A stretch of 64,000 nt of DNA. It comes from Panacagrimonas sp965216805. Its GTDB lineage: Bacteria > Pseudomonadota > Gammaproteobacteria > Nevskiales > Nevskiaceae. Under the pieces are notes generated by a model. It made no database searches. It was given only the letters and a program-made list of their open reading frames with translations, and had not been told where the DNA came from. Positions 16,658 to 25,644 of the stretch are shown piece by piece (position 1 is the stretch's first letter; the number at the start of each line of letters is the position of its first letter). The stretch covers positions 496,001 to 560,000 of the forward strand of contig NZ_CBDCGN010000003.1 in the NCBI RefSeq assembly GCF_965216805.1, written 5' to 3'. Made by a program: the position numbers and the translations under genes.

Positions 16658-17362
16658 TCAATCGTGCAGGGTCACCGAGCGAATCGAGGTTGGGTCCGCG
16701 TCCGCCGCGGCCGGCAATTCGAGTCGTGAAACCGGATCGGCCTGCGCGCTGTCCATCCAGGCCTGGACCGCGTGATGGTCCAGCACCAGCTCCACATATT
16801 CACGCTCCGGCCCCTGCATCGGGATGGCGTACTGATGAAATCTCAGCGCCATCGGCGCAAACATGGCGTCGGCGATGCCGAACTGACCGAAAAGCCAGGG
16901 GCCGCTGGAGCCGCAACGGGCGCGCGCCGTGCGCCAGATGCTGCAGACCCGCGCAGATTCGGCCTGCGCTGGCGCGCTCAGCGCCGCCGGCCGCGGGGTG
17001 CGCGCGGCATCGAACGGCAGCTCGCGGCGCAGGTGCGCAAAGCCGGCGTGCATCTCCAGCGCCACTGCGCGGGCCATGGCACGGGCGCTCGGGGTCATCG
17101 GCCAGGCCGCGGGCAGGGCGAACCATTCGGCGGCGAACTCGCAGATCGCCAGCGATTCCCACACCGCGAATTCGCTGGACAACAGCAGCGGCACGCGCGC
17201 CGACGGCGACAGCCGCTGCAACTGGGCACGCCCCTCGGGCGTATCGAGGGCCAGCGCGCGTTCGCGAAAGGCGACGCCGTGGTGCTGCAGGAACAGCCAG
17301 GCGCACAGCGACCACGACGAGCCGCGCTTGCCGCCGATCACCAGGGTCACCTCGCTCGCCAT
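16658..17362 (-). CDS. glutathione S-transferase family protein
   Basis: The protein has 234 residues from the ATG at 17362. It opens with VTLVIGGKRGSSWSLCAWLFL, in which S-S-W-S is the glutathione-activating serine region of the family. SPSARVPLLL is the cis-Pro loop and WESLAICEFAAE the E-S helix. The C-terminal domain contains FGQFGIADAMFAPMALRFHQY, as in the YfcF-type GSTs. The same frame stays open far upstream on this strand, but that stretch lies antisense to tamA and is not coding. The gene is divergent from tamA with only 42 bases between starts, so the two share a compact promoter region. Confidence 0.85.
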   Translation of the reverse strand: MASEVTLVIGGKRGSSWSLCAWLFLQHHGVAFRERALALDTPEGRAQLQRLSPSARVPLLLSSEFAVWESLAICEFAAEWFALPAAWPMTPSARAMARAVALEMHAGFAHLRRELPFDAARTPRPAALSAPAQAESARVCSIWRTARARCGSSGPWLFGQFGIADAMFAPMALRFHQYAIPMQGPEREYVELVLDHHAVQAWMDSAQADPVSRLELPAAADADPTSIRSVTLHD

Positions 17363-17404
17363 GTATGAACTCCGGTGGCCGGCGCAGCACCTAAACTGCG
17401 CCTG

Positions 17405-19150
17405 ATGATTCTGACACGACGCCGGGGCCTGGCTGCAGGGGCCGCAATCCTGCTGAGCCTGCTCGCTGCCGTCGCGGCGGCGCAGGTGCGGGTGGAGATC
17501 GAGGGGGTGGAGGACGCCGCGCGGGACAACATCGAGGCGCGGATGAGCCTGCGCACTCGCGTCGGCGAGATCGGCGACAATGAATCGCGCCTCAAGCGCC
17601 TGTACCGGCAGGCACCGGACGAGATCGAGCAGGCGCTGCAACCGTTCGGCTACTACAGCCCGCAGGTGGAGGCGACCCTGGAGGGCGACGCGCCCAAGTG
17701 GGTGGCGCGCTTCCGCATCGATCCCGGCCCGCCCACGCGGGTGAAGAGCCTGGACCCGAAGTTCGTCGGCGAGGGCGCGGATTTCGAAGCGCTCAACCGG
17801 CGCCTGCGCTGGCTGCCGCTCAAGCTCGACCAGCAGCTCGACCACGCCGACTACGAGGCGACCAAGAAGCGCATGGCCGACGCCGCCACCTCCAACGGCT
17901 TCCTGGACGCCGCCTGGCAGAAGTCCGAGCTGCGCATCAAGCCGGACGAGCGACGGGCCGATGTGACCCTGCATCTGGACACCGGCCCGCGCTATTTCTT
18001 CGGCCCGGTCAGCATCGAGCAGGAGGGCCTCAAGCCGGAGCTGATCGAGCGCTACGTGCAGATCCGTCCCGGCGATCCGTTCGAGCCGCAGGCCCTGCTG
18101 GACCTGCAGTTCCGGCTGTCGGACCTGGGTTACTTCCAGTCGGTGGAGATCGACCCGCAACGCGATGCCGCCAACGAGGCGCGCGAGGTCCCCGTCGCCA
18201 TCCGCACCACGCCGCGCAAGCGCGCGCGCTACGACTTCGGCATCGGCTACGGCACCGATACCGGCGCGCGTCTGTCGGTGGCGTCCGACCTGCGCCGGCT
18301 CAACCGGCACGGCCACACGCTGCGTTCCGATTTTCGGCTGTCGGAGATCAAGAACACGCTGGGCACCACCTATCGAATTCCGCTGGGCAGCACACCGGGC
18401 GAGTCGCTGAGCTTTACCGCGTCCACCGAAACCGAGGAGCTCGATGCCGGCGACACGCTCAAGTATCTGATCGGCACCAGCCTGGATCGCGAAATCTCCG
18501 ACTGGAAGCGGCGCCTTTACATCGAGTTCACCCACGAGGAATCCGATTTCGGCGACCAGACCACCACCGCCGATCTGCTCACGCCGGGGATCTCCTACAA
18601 CCGCACCGTCGCCGACAATCCCATCTACACACGGCGCGGCTGGTATCTGTTTGCCGATGTGCACGGCGCGGTCAACAACGTGCTGTCGAGCACCACCTTT
18701 GCGCAGGGCCGCTTGCTGGGCCGCGCGCACTACCCCATCGGCTGGCGCACACGCCTGATCGGTCGCGTCGAGTTCGGGTACAGCCTGGTCGAAACCTTTG
18801 GCGACCTGCCGGCCTCGCAGCGCTTCTTTGCCGGTGGCGATCAGAGCGTGCGCGGCTACGCCTATCAGTCCATCGGCCCGCGCAACGAAGACGGCGATGT
18901 CGTCGGCGGCCGCTTTCTCAACGTCTACAGCGGCGAGGTCGAATACCGCGTGTACAACAACTGGGGCGCCGCGCTGTTTGTCGATGCCGGCGGCGTCGGC
19001 AACGATCCCGGTCCGGAACTGCTGATGGGTGTGGGCGCCGGCCTGCGCTACCGCGCGCCCATCGGCAGCCTGCAACTGGATCTGGCGCATCCGCTGGACG
19101 ACGACGAGACCGGCGTGCGTATCCACATCGGCATTCGGGTGGGTGTGTGA
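17405..19150 (+). CDS. tamA: TamA, outer-membrane Omp85-family translocation and assembly protein
   Basis: This 581-residue protein has a signal peptide at about 1-26 (ending AVAAA). POTRA domains occupy about 27-270 and contain GYYSPQVEATLEGDAPKW and LGYFQSVEIDP. A 16-strand Omp85 barrel follows, with the lid-lock loop region RFFAGGDQSVRGYAYQSIGPR and terminal strands GSLQLDLAHPL and IHIGIRVGV. TamA works with TamB to insert some outer-membrane proteins and to move lipids across the periplasm. Length matches E. coli TamA (577). tamB starts inside its stop codon (GTGA overlap). Confidence 0.93.
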   Translation: MILTRRRGLAAGAAILLSLLAAVAAAQVRVEIEGVEDAARDNIEARMSLRTRVGEIGDNESRLKRLYRQAPDEIEQALQPFGYYSPQVEATLEGDAPKWVARFRIDPGPPTRVKSLDPKFVGEGADFEALNRRLRWLPLKLDQQLDHADYEATKKRMADAATSNGFLDAAWQKSELRIKPDERRADVTLHLDTGPRYFFGPVSIEQEGLKPELIERYVQIRPGDPFEPQALLDLQFRLSDLGYFQSVEIDPQRDAANEAREVPVAIRTTPRKRARYDFGIGYGTDTGARLSVASDLRRLNRHGHTLRSDFRLSEIKNTLGTTYRIPLGSTPGESLSFTASTETEELDAGDTLKYLIGTSLDREISDWKRRLYIEFTHEESDFGDQTTTADLLTPGISYNRTVADNPIYTRRGWYLFADVHGAVNNVLSSTTFAQGRLLGRAHYPIGWRTRLIGRVEFGYSLVETFGDLPASQRFFAGGDQSVRGYAYQSIGPRNEDGDVVGGRFLNVYSGEVEYRVYNNWGAALFVDAGGVGNDPGPELLMGVGAGLRYRAPIGSLQLDLAHPLDDDETGVRIHIGIRVGV

Positions 19151-22100
19151 TACGCATCCTTCGCCAGTTCGCAGTGATTTTCGGCGTGCTGATCACCGGC
19201 AGCCTGCTTGGCCTGACCGCGTTCGGGGTCTGGCTGCTGGGCTCCAACGGCGGCGCGCGCTGGACCTTGGACATGGTGCAGCGCCTGGAGTTGGCCGACG
19301 TGCAGGTCGAGGACATTCAGGGTCGTCTGCTCGGCCCCCTGCAACTGCGCGGCATACGCTACCGCGCCGAGGGCATCGACCTGGTGCTGGATCAGGCCCG
19401 GCTGGAATGGTCGCCGGCGCGACTGATGCGACGTCAGGTCCAGGTCGACCTGCTGCAGCTCGGTACCCTGGAGCTGCGCCTGCAGGCCACTGAGCCCGAT
19501 CCGGAAGAAGACGACAGTGGCCCCTTTCGCGTGCCGCAGTTGCCCATTGCGATCCTGGTCGGTCGCGTGCAGGCCGACGCGGTGCGAGTATGGTTGCCGG
19601 ACGCCGAGGCGCCGCAGATCGTGGACGACATCCTCGGCGAGGGGCTGGCCTGGCATGCCGAGCGCCTGCAGGTGCTGGGCCTGTCGGCGCGGCACGCACT
19701 CACCGGCGCGCTGCAGGTCGCGATGGATGCCCGGCTGGCGCCTGAGTTCGTCGAGCTGCAGCAGCTCACCCTGGCTGAACTGAGGCCCGAAGCCCAGGCC
19801 GGCGAAGGCGACGACGCGCGGGCTGATGTGCCGCTGCAGCTCGCCGCCGAAGGTCGGGTGCAGCTGGACGACGCACCGTCCGACTTGCGCCTGAACTGGC
19901 AGGCACTGCGCTGGCCGCTGCAGGGTGACGAGCCGCCGCTGGTCGTCAGCGCCAGTGGCCGCGCCCACCTGCAGGGCACGCCCCAGGCGCTGGACGCCGA
20001 TGCCGATTTCGAGATCGGCGCGCGTGGCCAGGTCCAGGCCCAGGCCCGCTACACGCCCCAAGAACTGTTTGCCGATCTGAACTGGCAACGCCTGCAGTGG
20101 CCGTTGCTGGGCGCCCCCAGCATTGTCAGCGACACGGGGCATTTCGAAGTGCGCGGCCTGCCGGAGGACTACCGCTACCAGCTCGATGCCGAGCTGGCCG
20201 CCGAAGGTCGGCAAGGCACGGCCGAGGCGGCCGGCGCCGGCAGCCTCAGCCACGTGGTGCTGGAGAACCTGCGGCTGGCGGTGGCCAAGGCCACCGTGCA
20301 GGGCCGCGCAAGGGTGGACTGGAACGTCGGCGAATCGGCCGCGGTGGCGGTGGATGCCGACCTCGACATCCGCAACCTCAACCCCGGCCTGATCGCGCCG
20401 GAATGGCCGGGTCGCCTCAACGGCACGCTCAAGGCACGCTCGCAGATCGAAAACGAAGTGCCGCGTGCGCAGTTCGAAGTGGCGCTACGCGACTCCGAGC
20501 TGCGCGGCTATCCGCTGCGGCTGGACACCAAAGGCGCCAGCGAGGCGACCACCGTGGTGCTCGATTCGCTGCACCTGCGAACCGGCGGCACCCATCTGCG
20601 CGCCCAGGGTCAGGTCACACCGCCGTTCGATTTCAGTGCCAGCCTGGACAGTCCCGACCTCGCCGCGCTGTGGCCCGGCCTGGGCGGCCGCGCCGAATTG
20701 CAGGCACAGGTGCGCGGCGAACTGGATGCGCCGCAGGTGGTCGCCAGCGGCCAGGTGCGCGAGCTGATCTACGACACTCTGCAGCTCGAGCGGGTGGACC
20801 TGGACGCCGATGTGGCGCTGGCCGGCGCCTGGAAGCTGGACCTGGACGTGCGCGGACTGTCGGGTCCGACCGACATGAGGCAGGCGCAACTGCAGCTGCG
20901 CGGCCGCGACCGCGAACACCTGCTGACCCTGAACGTGGACGCCGAGCCGGCGCAGGCCGAACTGGTCTTGCGCGGCGCTTTCGACCGCCAGGCGCTGCGC
21001 TGGCAGGGCGAACTGGCCAGTGGTCGCGTTGCGCCTCAGGGGTTGGCCGAGTGGAACCTGGAAGCACCGGCCGCGCTGCGGCTGGATGCGCAAACCGTCA
21101 ACCTGGAGCCGGCCTGCTGGGCGGCGCCGGACTCGCGCGCCTGCGCCCGCGTGGTGCGCGATCCGCAGCGGCTGCGCGCGGGCTTCCGCCTGGAACAGCT
21201 CGACTTCGCCTACTTCGCGCCCTTCCTGCCGGACGGCTGGGGACTGGCCGGCGGCGTCGATGGATTCGGCCTGGTGGAAATGCGTGACGGTGCCTTGGCC
21301 GAGGTGCAGACGCGACTGTCGACCGATCCCATCGAGGTGCGGCGCGACGGCCAGGTGGTGCTGCAAGCCGAGCCCGGACGCCTGCGCGTGACCGAGGAGA
21401 ACGGCCTGGCCGTCGCGGAGTTGTATCTGCCGATCGACAACGGTGAGTTGAACCTGCAAGCCCGCCTGGGCAGCGAAGGCGCGGCGGCGGTGCCGATGGA
21501 TCAGCGGCCGCTGACCGCGCGGCTGGACGTGCGTTTCGACGATCTCGGGTTTCTGCGCCTGACCACCGAGGAGGTCGAACACATGGAAGGCCGCATCCTG
21601 GGCCACCTGCAATGGAGCGGCAGTCTGGCCGCGCTGCAGTCCTCCGGCGAGATCCGGCTCATCGACGGCGAAGTGCACTTGGCCACGCCGGGTATCGAGG
21701 TCAAGGACATCGCGCTGCAGGTCACCGCGCAGGGACAGGACCTGCAATTGCAAGCCTCTGCGCGTTCGGGCGAGGGCAGCCTGCAACTCGACGGCAGCGC
21801 GCGCCTGGCCGCAGGCAAGCCGCAGGTGAAGCTGGCTGTGCGCGGCGACAACTTCCAGGCCGCCGACATCACCATGGCGCAGGCCTGGATCAGTCCCGAC
21901 CTCACGATCGAACTGGAAGGCCAGCGCCTGGACGTGCGCGGCGAGGTGCAGGTGCCGCGCGCCGACATCACGCCACCGAACTTCGAAGGCGGTGTGGCGC
22001 CCAGCGCCGACCAGGTCATCGTCACCGGCGAGGAAGATCCCGATGCGCCGGCCGCGCCCAAAGACGCCGGCCTGCAGATCCACGCCGACGTCACCCTGCG

Positions 22101-22788
22101 GCTGGGCGATGCCGTCGCTTTCGACGGCTACGGTCTCAAGACCCGCCTGACCGGCAGCGTGCGCGCGGTTGAAACCCCCGGACGGTCCGGCAGCGGACGC
22201 GGCGAGATCCGTCTGGTGGGCGGCCGCTACAAGGCCTATGGACAGGACCTGGACATCCAGACCGGGCGCCTGCTGTTTACCGGCTCCCTGACCGAGCCGG
22301 CGGTGGAGATCCGTGCGGTGCGCAGACCGCGCGAGGACATCGAGGTCGGCGTGCTGGTCCGCGGCACCCTGGATCGGCCGCAGTTCCAGTTGTTCTCCAC
22401 GCCGTCGATGCCGCAGGACCAGCAGCTGTCCTGGCTGCTGCTCGGCCGTCCGCCGAGTTCGGGCGAGGGCGGCGGCGAGCAGGCGATGCTGGCCAACGCC
22501 GCCTTGTCGCTCGGCTTGTCCGGCAGCAACAAGCTGGCGCAGGGACTGCGCGGGGGGCTCGGCCTGGACGAGGTCTCCATCGGTGCCGCTCCCGGCGAAG
22601 ACGCCGAGCAGGCGCAGTTCACCGTCGGTAAATACCTGTCGCCCAAGCTCTATGTGTCATACGGCGTGGGCATCTTCCAGCCTGGACAGGTGTTCCGCCT
22701 GCTGTACGAACTGGGTCGCGGCTTCAAGGTGGCGACCGAGTCCGGCGTCCACACCGGTGGCGACCTGCTGTATTCGATCGAGCGCTGA
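19147..22788 (+). CDS. tamB: TamB, inner-membrane-anchored translocation and assembly protein
   Basis: The product has 1,213 residues. One N-terminal membrane helix (about 8-30) is followed by a long repetitive beta-rich periplasmic region, as expected for the beta-taco groove that carries lipid between membranes. The C-terminal DUF490/TamB domain (about 850-1213) holds GEIRLVGGRYKAYGQDLDIQ, TGRLLFTG, PQFQLFSTPSMPQDQ, LSWLLLGRPPS and KYLSPKLYVSYGVGIF. It starts at a GTG overlapping the tamA stop by four bases and is a little shorter than the E. coli protein (1,259). It forms one operon with tamA. Confidence 0.93.
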   Translation: MIRILRQFAVIFGVLITGSLLGLTAFGVWLLGSNGGARWTLDMVQRLELADVQVEDIQGRLLGPLQLRGIRYRAEGIDLVLDQARLEWSPARLMRRQVQVDLLQLGTLELRLQATEPDPEEDDSGPFRVPQLPIAILVGRVQADAVRVWLPDAEAPQIVDDILGEGLAWHAERLQVLGLSARHALTGALQVAMDARLAPEFVELQQLTLAELRPEAQAGEGDDARADVPLQLAAEGRVQLDDAPSDLRLNWQALRWPLQGDEPPLVVSASGRAHLQGTPQALDADADFEIGARGQVQAQARYTPQELFADLNWQRLQWPLLGAPSIVSDTGHFEVRGLPEDYRYQLDAELAAEGRQGTAEAAGAGSLSHVVLENLRLAVAKATVQGRARVDWNVGESAAVAVDADLDIRNLNPGLIAPEWPGRLNGTLKARSQIENEVPRAQFEVALRDSELRGYPLRLDTKGASEATTVVLDSLHLRTGGTHLRAQGQVTPPFDFSASLDSPDLAALWPGLGGRAELQAQVRGELDAPQVVASGQVRELIYDTLQLERVDLDADVALAGAWKLDLDVRGLSGPTDMRQAQLQLRGRDREHLLTLNVDAEPAQAELVLRGAFDRQALRWQGELASGRVAPQGLAEWNLEAPAALRLDAQTVNLEPACWAAPDSRACARVVRDPQRLRAGFRLEQLDFAYFAPFLPDGWGLAGGVDGFGLVEMRDGALAEVQTRLSTDPIEVRRDGQVVLQAEPGRLRVTEENGLAVAELYLPIDNGELNLQARLGSEGAAAVPMDQRPLTARLDVRFDDLGFLRLTTEEVEHMEGRILGHLQWSGSLAALQSSGEIRLIDGEVHLATPGIEVKDIALQVTAQGQDLQLQASARSGEGSLQLDGSARLAAGKPQVKLAVRGDNFQAADITMAQAWISPDLTIELEGQRLDVRGEVQVPRADITPPNFEGGVAPSADQVIVTGEEDPDAPAAPKDAGLQIHADVTLRLGDAVAFDGYGLKTRLTGSVRAVETPGRSGSGRGEIRLVGGRYKAYGQDLDIQTGRLLFTGSLTEPAVEIRAVRRPREDIEVGVLVRGTLDRPQFQLFSTPSMPQDQQLSWLLLGRPPSSGEGGGEQAMLANAALSLGLSGSNKLAQGLRGGLGLDEVSIGAAPGEDAEQAQFTVGKYLSPKLYVSYGVGIFQPGQVFRLLYELGRGFKVATESGVHTGGDLLYSIER

Positions 22789-22822
22789 CGAACGGCCATG
22801 CGCCACCTTGGAAGCGGCAATC

Positions 22823-22892
22823 GGCCACAGATTTCACCGACGAACACGGTTCGGGCAACGTTGTCCGTGTCATTCGTGGCCGAATGCTTTTC
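22823..22892. repeat. interspersed inverted repeat, copy A (after tamB)
   Basis: GGCCACAGATTTCACC begins the left arm at 22823, and the right arm CCGTGTCATTCGTGGCC at 22865-22881 is its imperfect inverse. It is followed by GAATGCTTTTCC (22882-22892 region). The same parts, including the GCCAC(G/A)GATTTCAC start and the AATGCTTTTCC tail, recur in copy B at 24346-24492, and the start recurs in copy C at 55572. Confidence 0.65.
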
Positions 22893-22978
22893 CGAGTCGG
22901 GGATTCGAAGGGCGGTGTCCGCGACCCGAAAGAAATGCCGGCTAAACTCAGCTTCTCGACAATTTGGAGCGCGCGGTC

Positions 22979-23686
22979 TTGAGACGTAAGCGGCGACTGA
23001 AAATGCTGTTCTGGTGGGCGCTGGCGGCGTTTGCGCTGACCGTGCTGCTGGCCAACCGCTGGGTCATCAACAGCACCGATTCGCGGCTTTACGACAACTT
23101 TGCGCTGCTGCCCGACAACGACGTCGGCATCGTGCTCGGTACCAGCGCCTACACACGCAAGGGCCAGGCCAATCCGCAGTTCTACGCTCGCGTGGACGCC
23201 GCGGTACAGCTCTACCGGCTGGGCAAGATCAAGCACCTGATCGTCAGCGGTGCCAACCCGGACTCCACCTACAACGAGCCGCGGCGCATGTGGCAGGAAC
23301 TGACCAAGGCCGGTGTGCCGGCCGAGGCGATCACCATGGATTTCGCCGGCTTCCGCACTTTCGATACGTTGTCGCGCGCCAAGCACGTGTTCGGTCTGCG
23401 CCGATTCACCCTGGTCACGCAGAAGTACCACGCCTACCGTGCGCTGTTCCTGGGCAAGAAGATGGGCATGAGTCCGGTGGCGTTCGTGGCGCCGATCGGG
23501 CCCACCGGCGAGCCCGGCAATCGCCATCCGCCGCGCGAGGTGTTCGCCCGGGTCAAGGCGGTGCTGGACCTGTTCGTGCTGCGCACCCAGCCCAAGTTTC
23601 TGGGCCAGCCGGAAGCCATCCAGATCCGGCCGCCCGGCAGCGAGTCCGCGCCGTCGCCGCTGCCAGTGCCTCAGGAGACGACCTGA
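22979..23686 (+). CDS. sanA: SanA/YdcF-family (DUF218) membrane-anchored protein
   Basis: This protein has 235 residues from a TTG at 22979 (GGAG nine bases upstream); an ATG at 23003 and a TTG at 22964 are alternatives. A basic N-terminus precedes one membrane helix (FWWALAAFALTVLLAN). The DUF218 domain then shows GIVLGTSAYTRKGQANPQFY, HLIVSGANPDSTYNEP, MDFAGFRTFDTLSRAKHVFG and TLVTQKYHAYRALFL. These are the blocks of E. coli SanA, which supports envelope barrier function and vancomycin resistance at high temperature. Its TGATG junction couples it to coq7. Confidence 0.85.
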   Translation: MRRKRRLKMLFWWALAAFALTVLLANRWVINSTDSRLYDNFALLPDNDVGIVLGTSAYTRKGQANPQFYARVDAAVQLYRLGKIKHLIVSGANPDSTYNEPRRMWQELTKAGVPAEAITMDFAGFRTFDTLSRAKHVFGLRRFTLVTQKYHAYRALFLGKKMGMSPVAFVAPIGPTGEPGNRHPPREVFARVKAVLDLFVLRTQPKFLGQPEAIQIRPPGSESAPSPLPVPQETT

Positions 23687-24312
23687 TGGGCGAGCGTCGC
23701 TACTCGATGCTGGACCGGCTGCTGATCGGCGTTGCCCAGGGCCTGCCCGCCCCTCGTGCGCAGGCAACCGGCAGCCCCCGGGGTCCGGTGGCCGCACAGG
23801 GCGATCCGCTGCGCCGCGAGGCGGCCAACCTGATGCGCGTGAATCATGCCGGCGAAGTGGCCGCGCAGGGGCTCTATCACGGTCAGGCCCTGACCGCCCG
23901 CAGCGCCCAGACCCGCCAGCATCTGCTGGAAGCGGCGGGTGAGGAGCAGCAGCACCTGCAGTGGTGCGAGCAACGTCTGCAGGAGCTGGGCGACCGCCCC
24001 AGCCGGCTGCGACCCCTGTGGTACGCCGGCTCGGTGGCCATGGGGGCGGTGGCCGGCCTGTTCGGCGATCGCTGGAGCCTGGGCTTCGTCGCCGAAACCG
24101 AACGTCAGGTGGCCGAGCACCTGGACGAACATCTGCAACGCCTGCCCGCGCAGGACGCCAGGTCGCGCGAGATTCTGCAAGCCATGCGCCGCGACGAGCA
24201 GCGCCACGGCACCGAGGCCGAGAACCTTGGCGGCGCGCCGCTACCGGTGCCGGTGCGCGGCCTGATGCGCCAGATCGCGCGGGTGATGAAGGCCGGCGCG
24301 TACCGGTTCTGA
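23686..24312 (+). CDS. coq7: 2-polyprenyl-3-methyl-6-methoxy-1,4-benzoquinol hydroxylase Coq7
   Basis: The product has 208 residues. It is a membrane-associated di-iron hydroxylase for a late ring hydroxylation in ubiquinone synthesis. Two ferritin-like EXXH pairs are visible: VNHAGEVAAQGLYHGQ and EEQQHLQWC in the first half, and AETERQVAEHLDEHLQ and RRDEQRHGTEAE in the second. These supply the six iron ligands. Xanthomonadales often use Coq7 in place of UbiF. The start ATG overlaps the sanA stop (TGATG). Together with the chorismatase at 5.8 kb it marks a ubiquinone route with the non-E. coli enzyme choices. Confidence 0.94.
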   Translation: MGERRYSMLDRLLIGVAQGLPAPRAQATGSPRGPVAAQGDPLRREAANLMRVNHAGEVAAQGLYHGQALTARSAQTRQHLLEAAGEEQQHLQWCEQRLQELGDRPSRLRPLWYAGSVAMGAVAGLFGDRWSLGFVAETERQVAEHLDEHLQRLPAQDARSREILQAMRRDEQRHGTEAENLGGAPLPVPVRGLMRQIARVMKAGAYRF

Positions 24313-24345
24313 GTGCGTCCCACCAGTGGTCTGGGAAAAAATGTC

Positions 24346-24492
24346 TGCCACGGATTTCACGGATAAACACAGATCAAGACATCAATCTGCTGAGCGTCCT
24401 TGCTTCACCGATCAGGTGACTTGGTCGACGCTGGCAAGTCACCGATTTTCGATCGGTGTCATCCGTGCAATCCGTGGCAAATGCTTTTTCCA
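24346..24492. repeat. interspersed inverted repeat, copy B (after coq7)
   Basis: The left arm TGCCACGGATTTCACGGATA (24346-24365) and the inverse of the right arm CATCCGTGCAATCCGTGGCA (24460-24479) match at 18 of 20 positions. The loop is about 94 bases. The tail AAATGCTTTTTCC matches copy A. Related pieces (GTCCGTGTAATCG) continue to about 24520. The element fills most of the 249-bp gap before the next gene and contains no open frame of its own. Confidence 0.75.
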
Positions 24493-24561
24493 GGTTGAAC
24501 CGTGTTTGTCCGTGTAATCGGCGGCTAAACGCCGCCTTAGACCCATCCCGCCTCGCATCCC

Positions 24562-25608
24562 ATGCCCGCCAAGAAGAAACCCAAGGCCACGCCTGCGCAG
24601 GCGCTGCTCGACGCCCACGTGGCGTTCTACCTTGCGCGCATCCGCAGCGAAGAAGGATTGGCCGCGTTGCTCGTGCAGTGGCTGGACCTGTTCCTCGAAG
24701 AAGCGGCGACGCTGACCTTGGACGACGCGATTTCGCGCGACACCATCAAGGCCACCGCGCGCACCTATGCCATCGAGCTGGACCCGGGGCCGGGCATTCC
24801 CGAGCTGATCGGCGAGATCGCGCAGCGCCTGCACGCGCACCCGGTGCACGATCACACCGAGCTCGGCGAACTGCTGCCGCAGGCGCGCTTCGAGGACCTG
24901 CTCGCCTACGCGCTGGCGCAGCGCTCGGTGCGCGCGCGGCTGGTGCGCGGATTCGTCGCCAGCCCGCTGTACGAGCAGATCGTCTCCGAGCTGCTCTACA
25001 ACGGCATCCGCGATTATCTGGCGCGCAGCACCGCCGCCAGTCACATTCCCGGCGCGCGATCGGCGCTCAGGCTGGGTCGCGCGGTGGTGGGGCTGGCGGG
25101 CGGCGCGCTGGAACGCGCGGCCGAGGACAGCATCAAGCAATACATCGCACGCAGTGTGGGGTCGGTGTCCGAGCGCACCGCGCAGTCGCTGATCGCGGGA
25201 GCGCACGATCCCGCCCTGTTCGATGCCGCCGCGGCGTCCTGGCGCGGAATCCGCAAGACCCGCGTCGGCGAGCTGCGCCAGGACCTGTCGGCGCTGGAAC
25301 TCGAAGAGCTGTTCGTGACCTTGTACGAGTGGTGGAAGCAGCTGCGCCAGACACCCTTCATCGCCGCCATGATCGACGCCGGTATCGACGGCTTCTTCGA
25401 CAAGTACGGGCCGACGCCGCTGGCGGAACTGCTGGCCGACATCGGCGTCGACCGCGCGCGCATGCTGGCCGAGGCGCAGCGCTTTGCGCCGGAAGTGCTG
25501 TCGCGGCTGGATGCGCAAGGCCGCTTGCAAGACCTGCTGCGGCGCGGGCTGGCGCCGTTCTACGAATCCGGCGAGGTCGAAGCGGTGCTGGCGACGCTCA
25601 AGACCTGA
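24562..25608 (+). CDS. hypothetical protein, 348 aa, helical
   Basis: This protein of 348 residues starts MPAKKKPKATPAQALLDAHV and is almost entirely predicted alpha-helix, with no signal peptide. A less polar stretch, GARSALRLGRAVVGLAGG (about 168-185), might touch a membrane. LEELFVTLYEWWKQLRQTPF and GIDGFFDKYGPTPLAELLADIG are distinctive blocks. I do not recognise a family with a known function. It is convergent with the DUF1631 gene, with a 36-bp gap. Confidence 0.7.
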   Translation: MPAKKKPKATPAQALLDAHVAFYLARIRSEEGLAALLVQWLDLFLEEAATLTLDDAISRDTIKATARTYAIELDPGPGIPELIGEIAQRLHAHPVHDHTELGELLPQARFEDLLAYALAQRSVRARLVRGFVASPLYEQIVSELLYNGIRDYLARSTAASHIPGARSALRLGRAVVGLAGGALERAAEDSIKQYIARSVGSVSERTAQSLIAGAHDPALFDAAAASWRGIRKTRVGELRQDLSALELEELFVTLYEWWKQLRQTPFIAAMIDAGIDGFFDKYGPTPLAELLADIGVDRARMLAEAQRFAPEVLSRLDAQGRLQDLLRRGLAPFYESGEVEAVLATLKT

Positions 25609-25644
25609 GCCGGTCAAACTCGTCCGATCGCGGTTGGCGTCGCC

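Noticed and set aside
17363..19126. Upstream extension of the GST frame on the minus strand through tamA
   Set aside because: It lies antisense to the well-supported tamA gene, and the recognised GST domain begins at the ATG at 17362.
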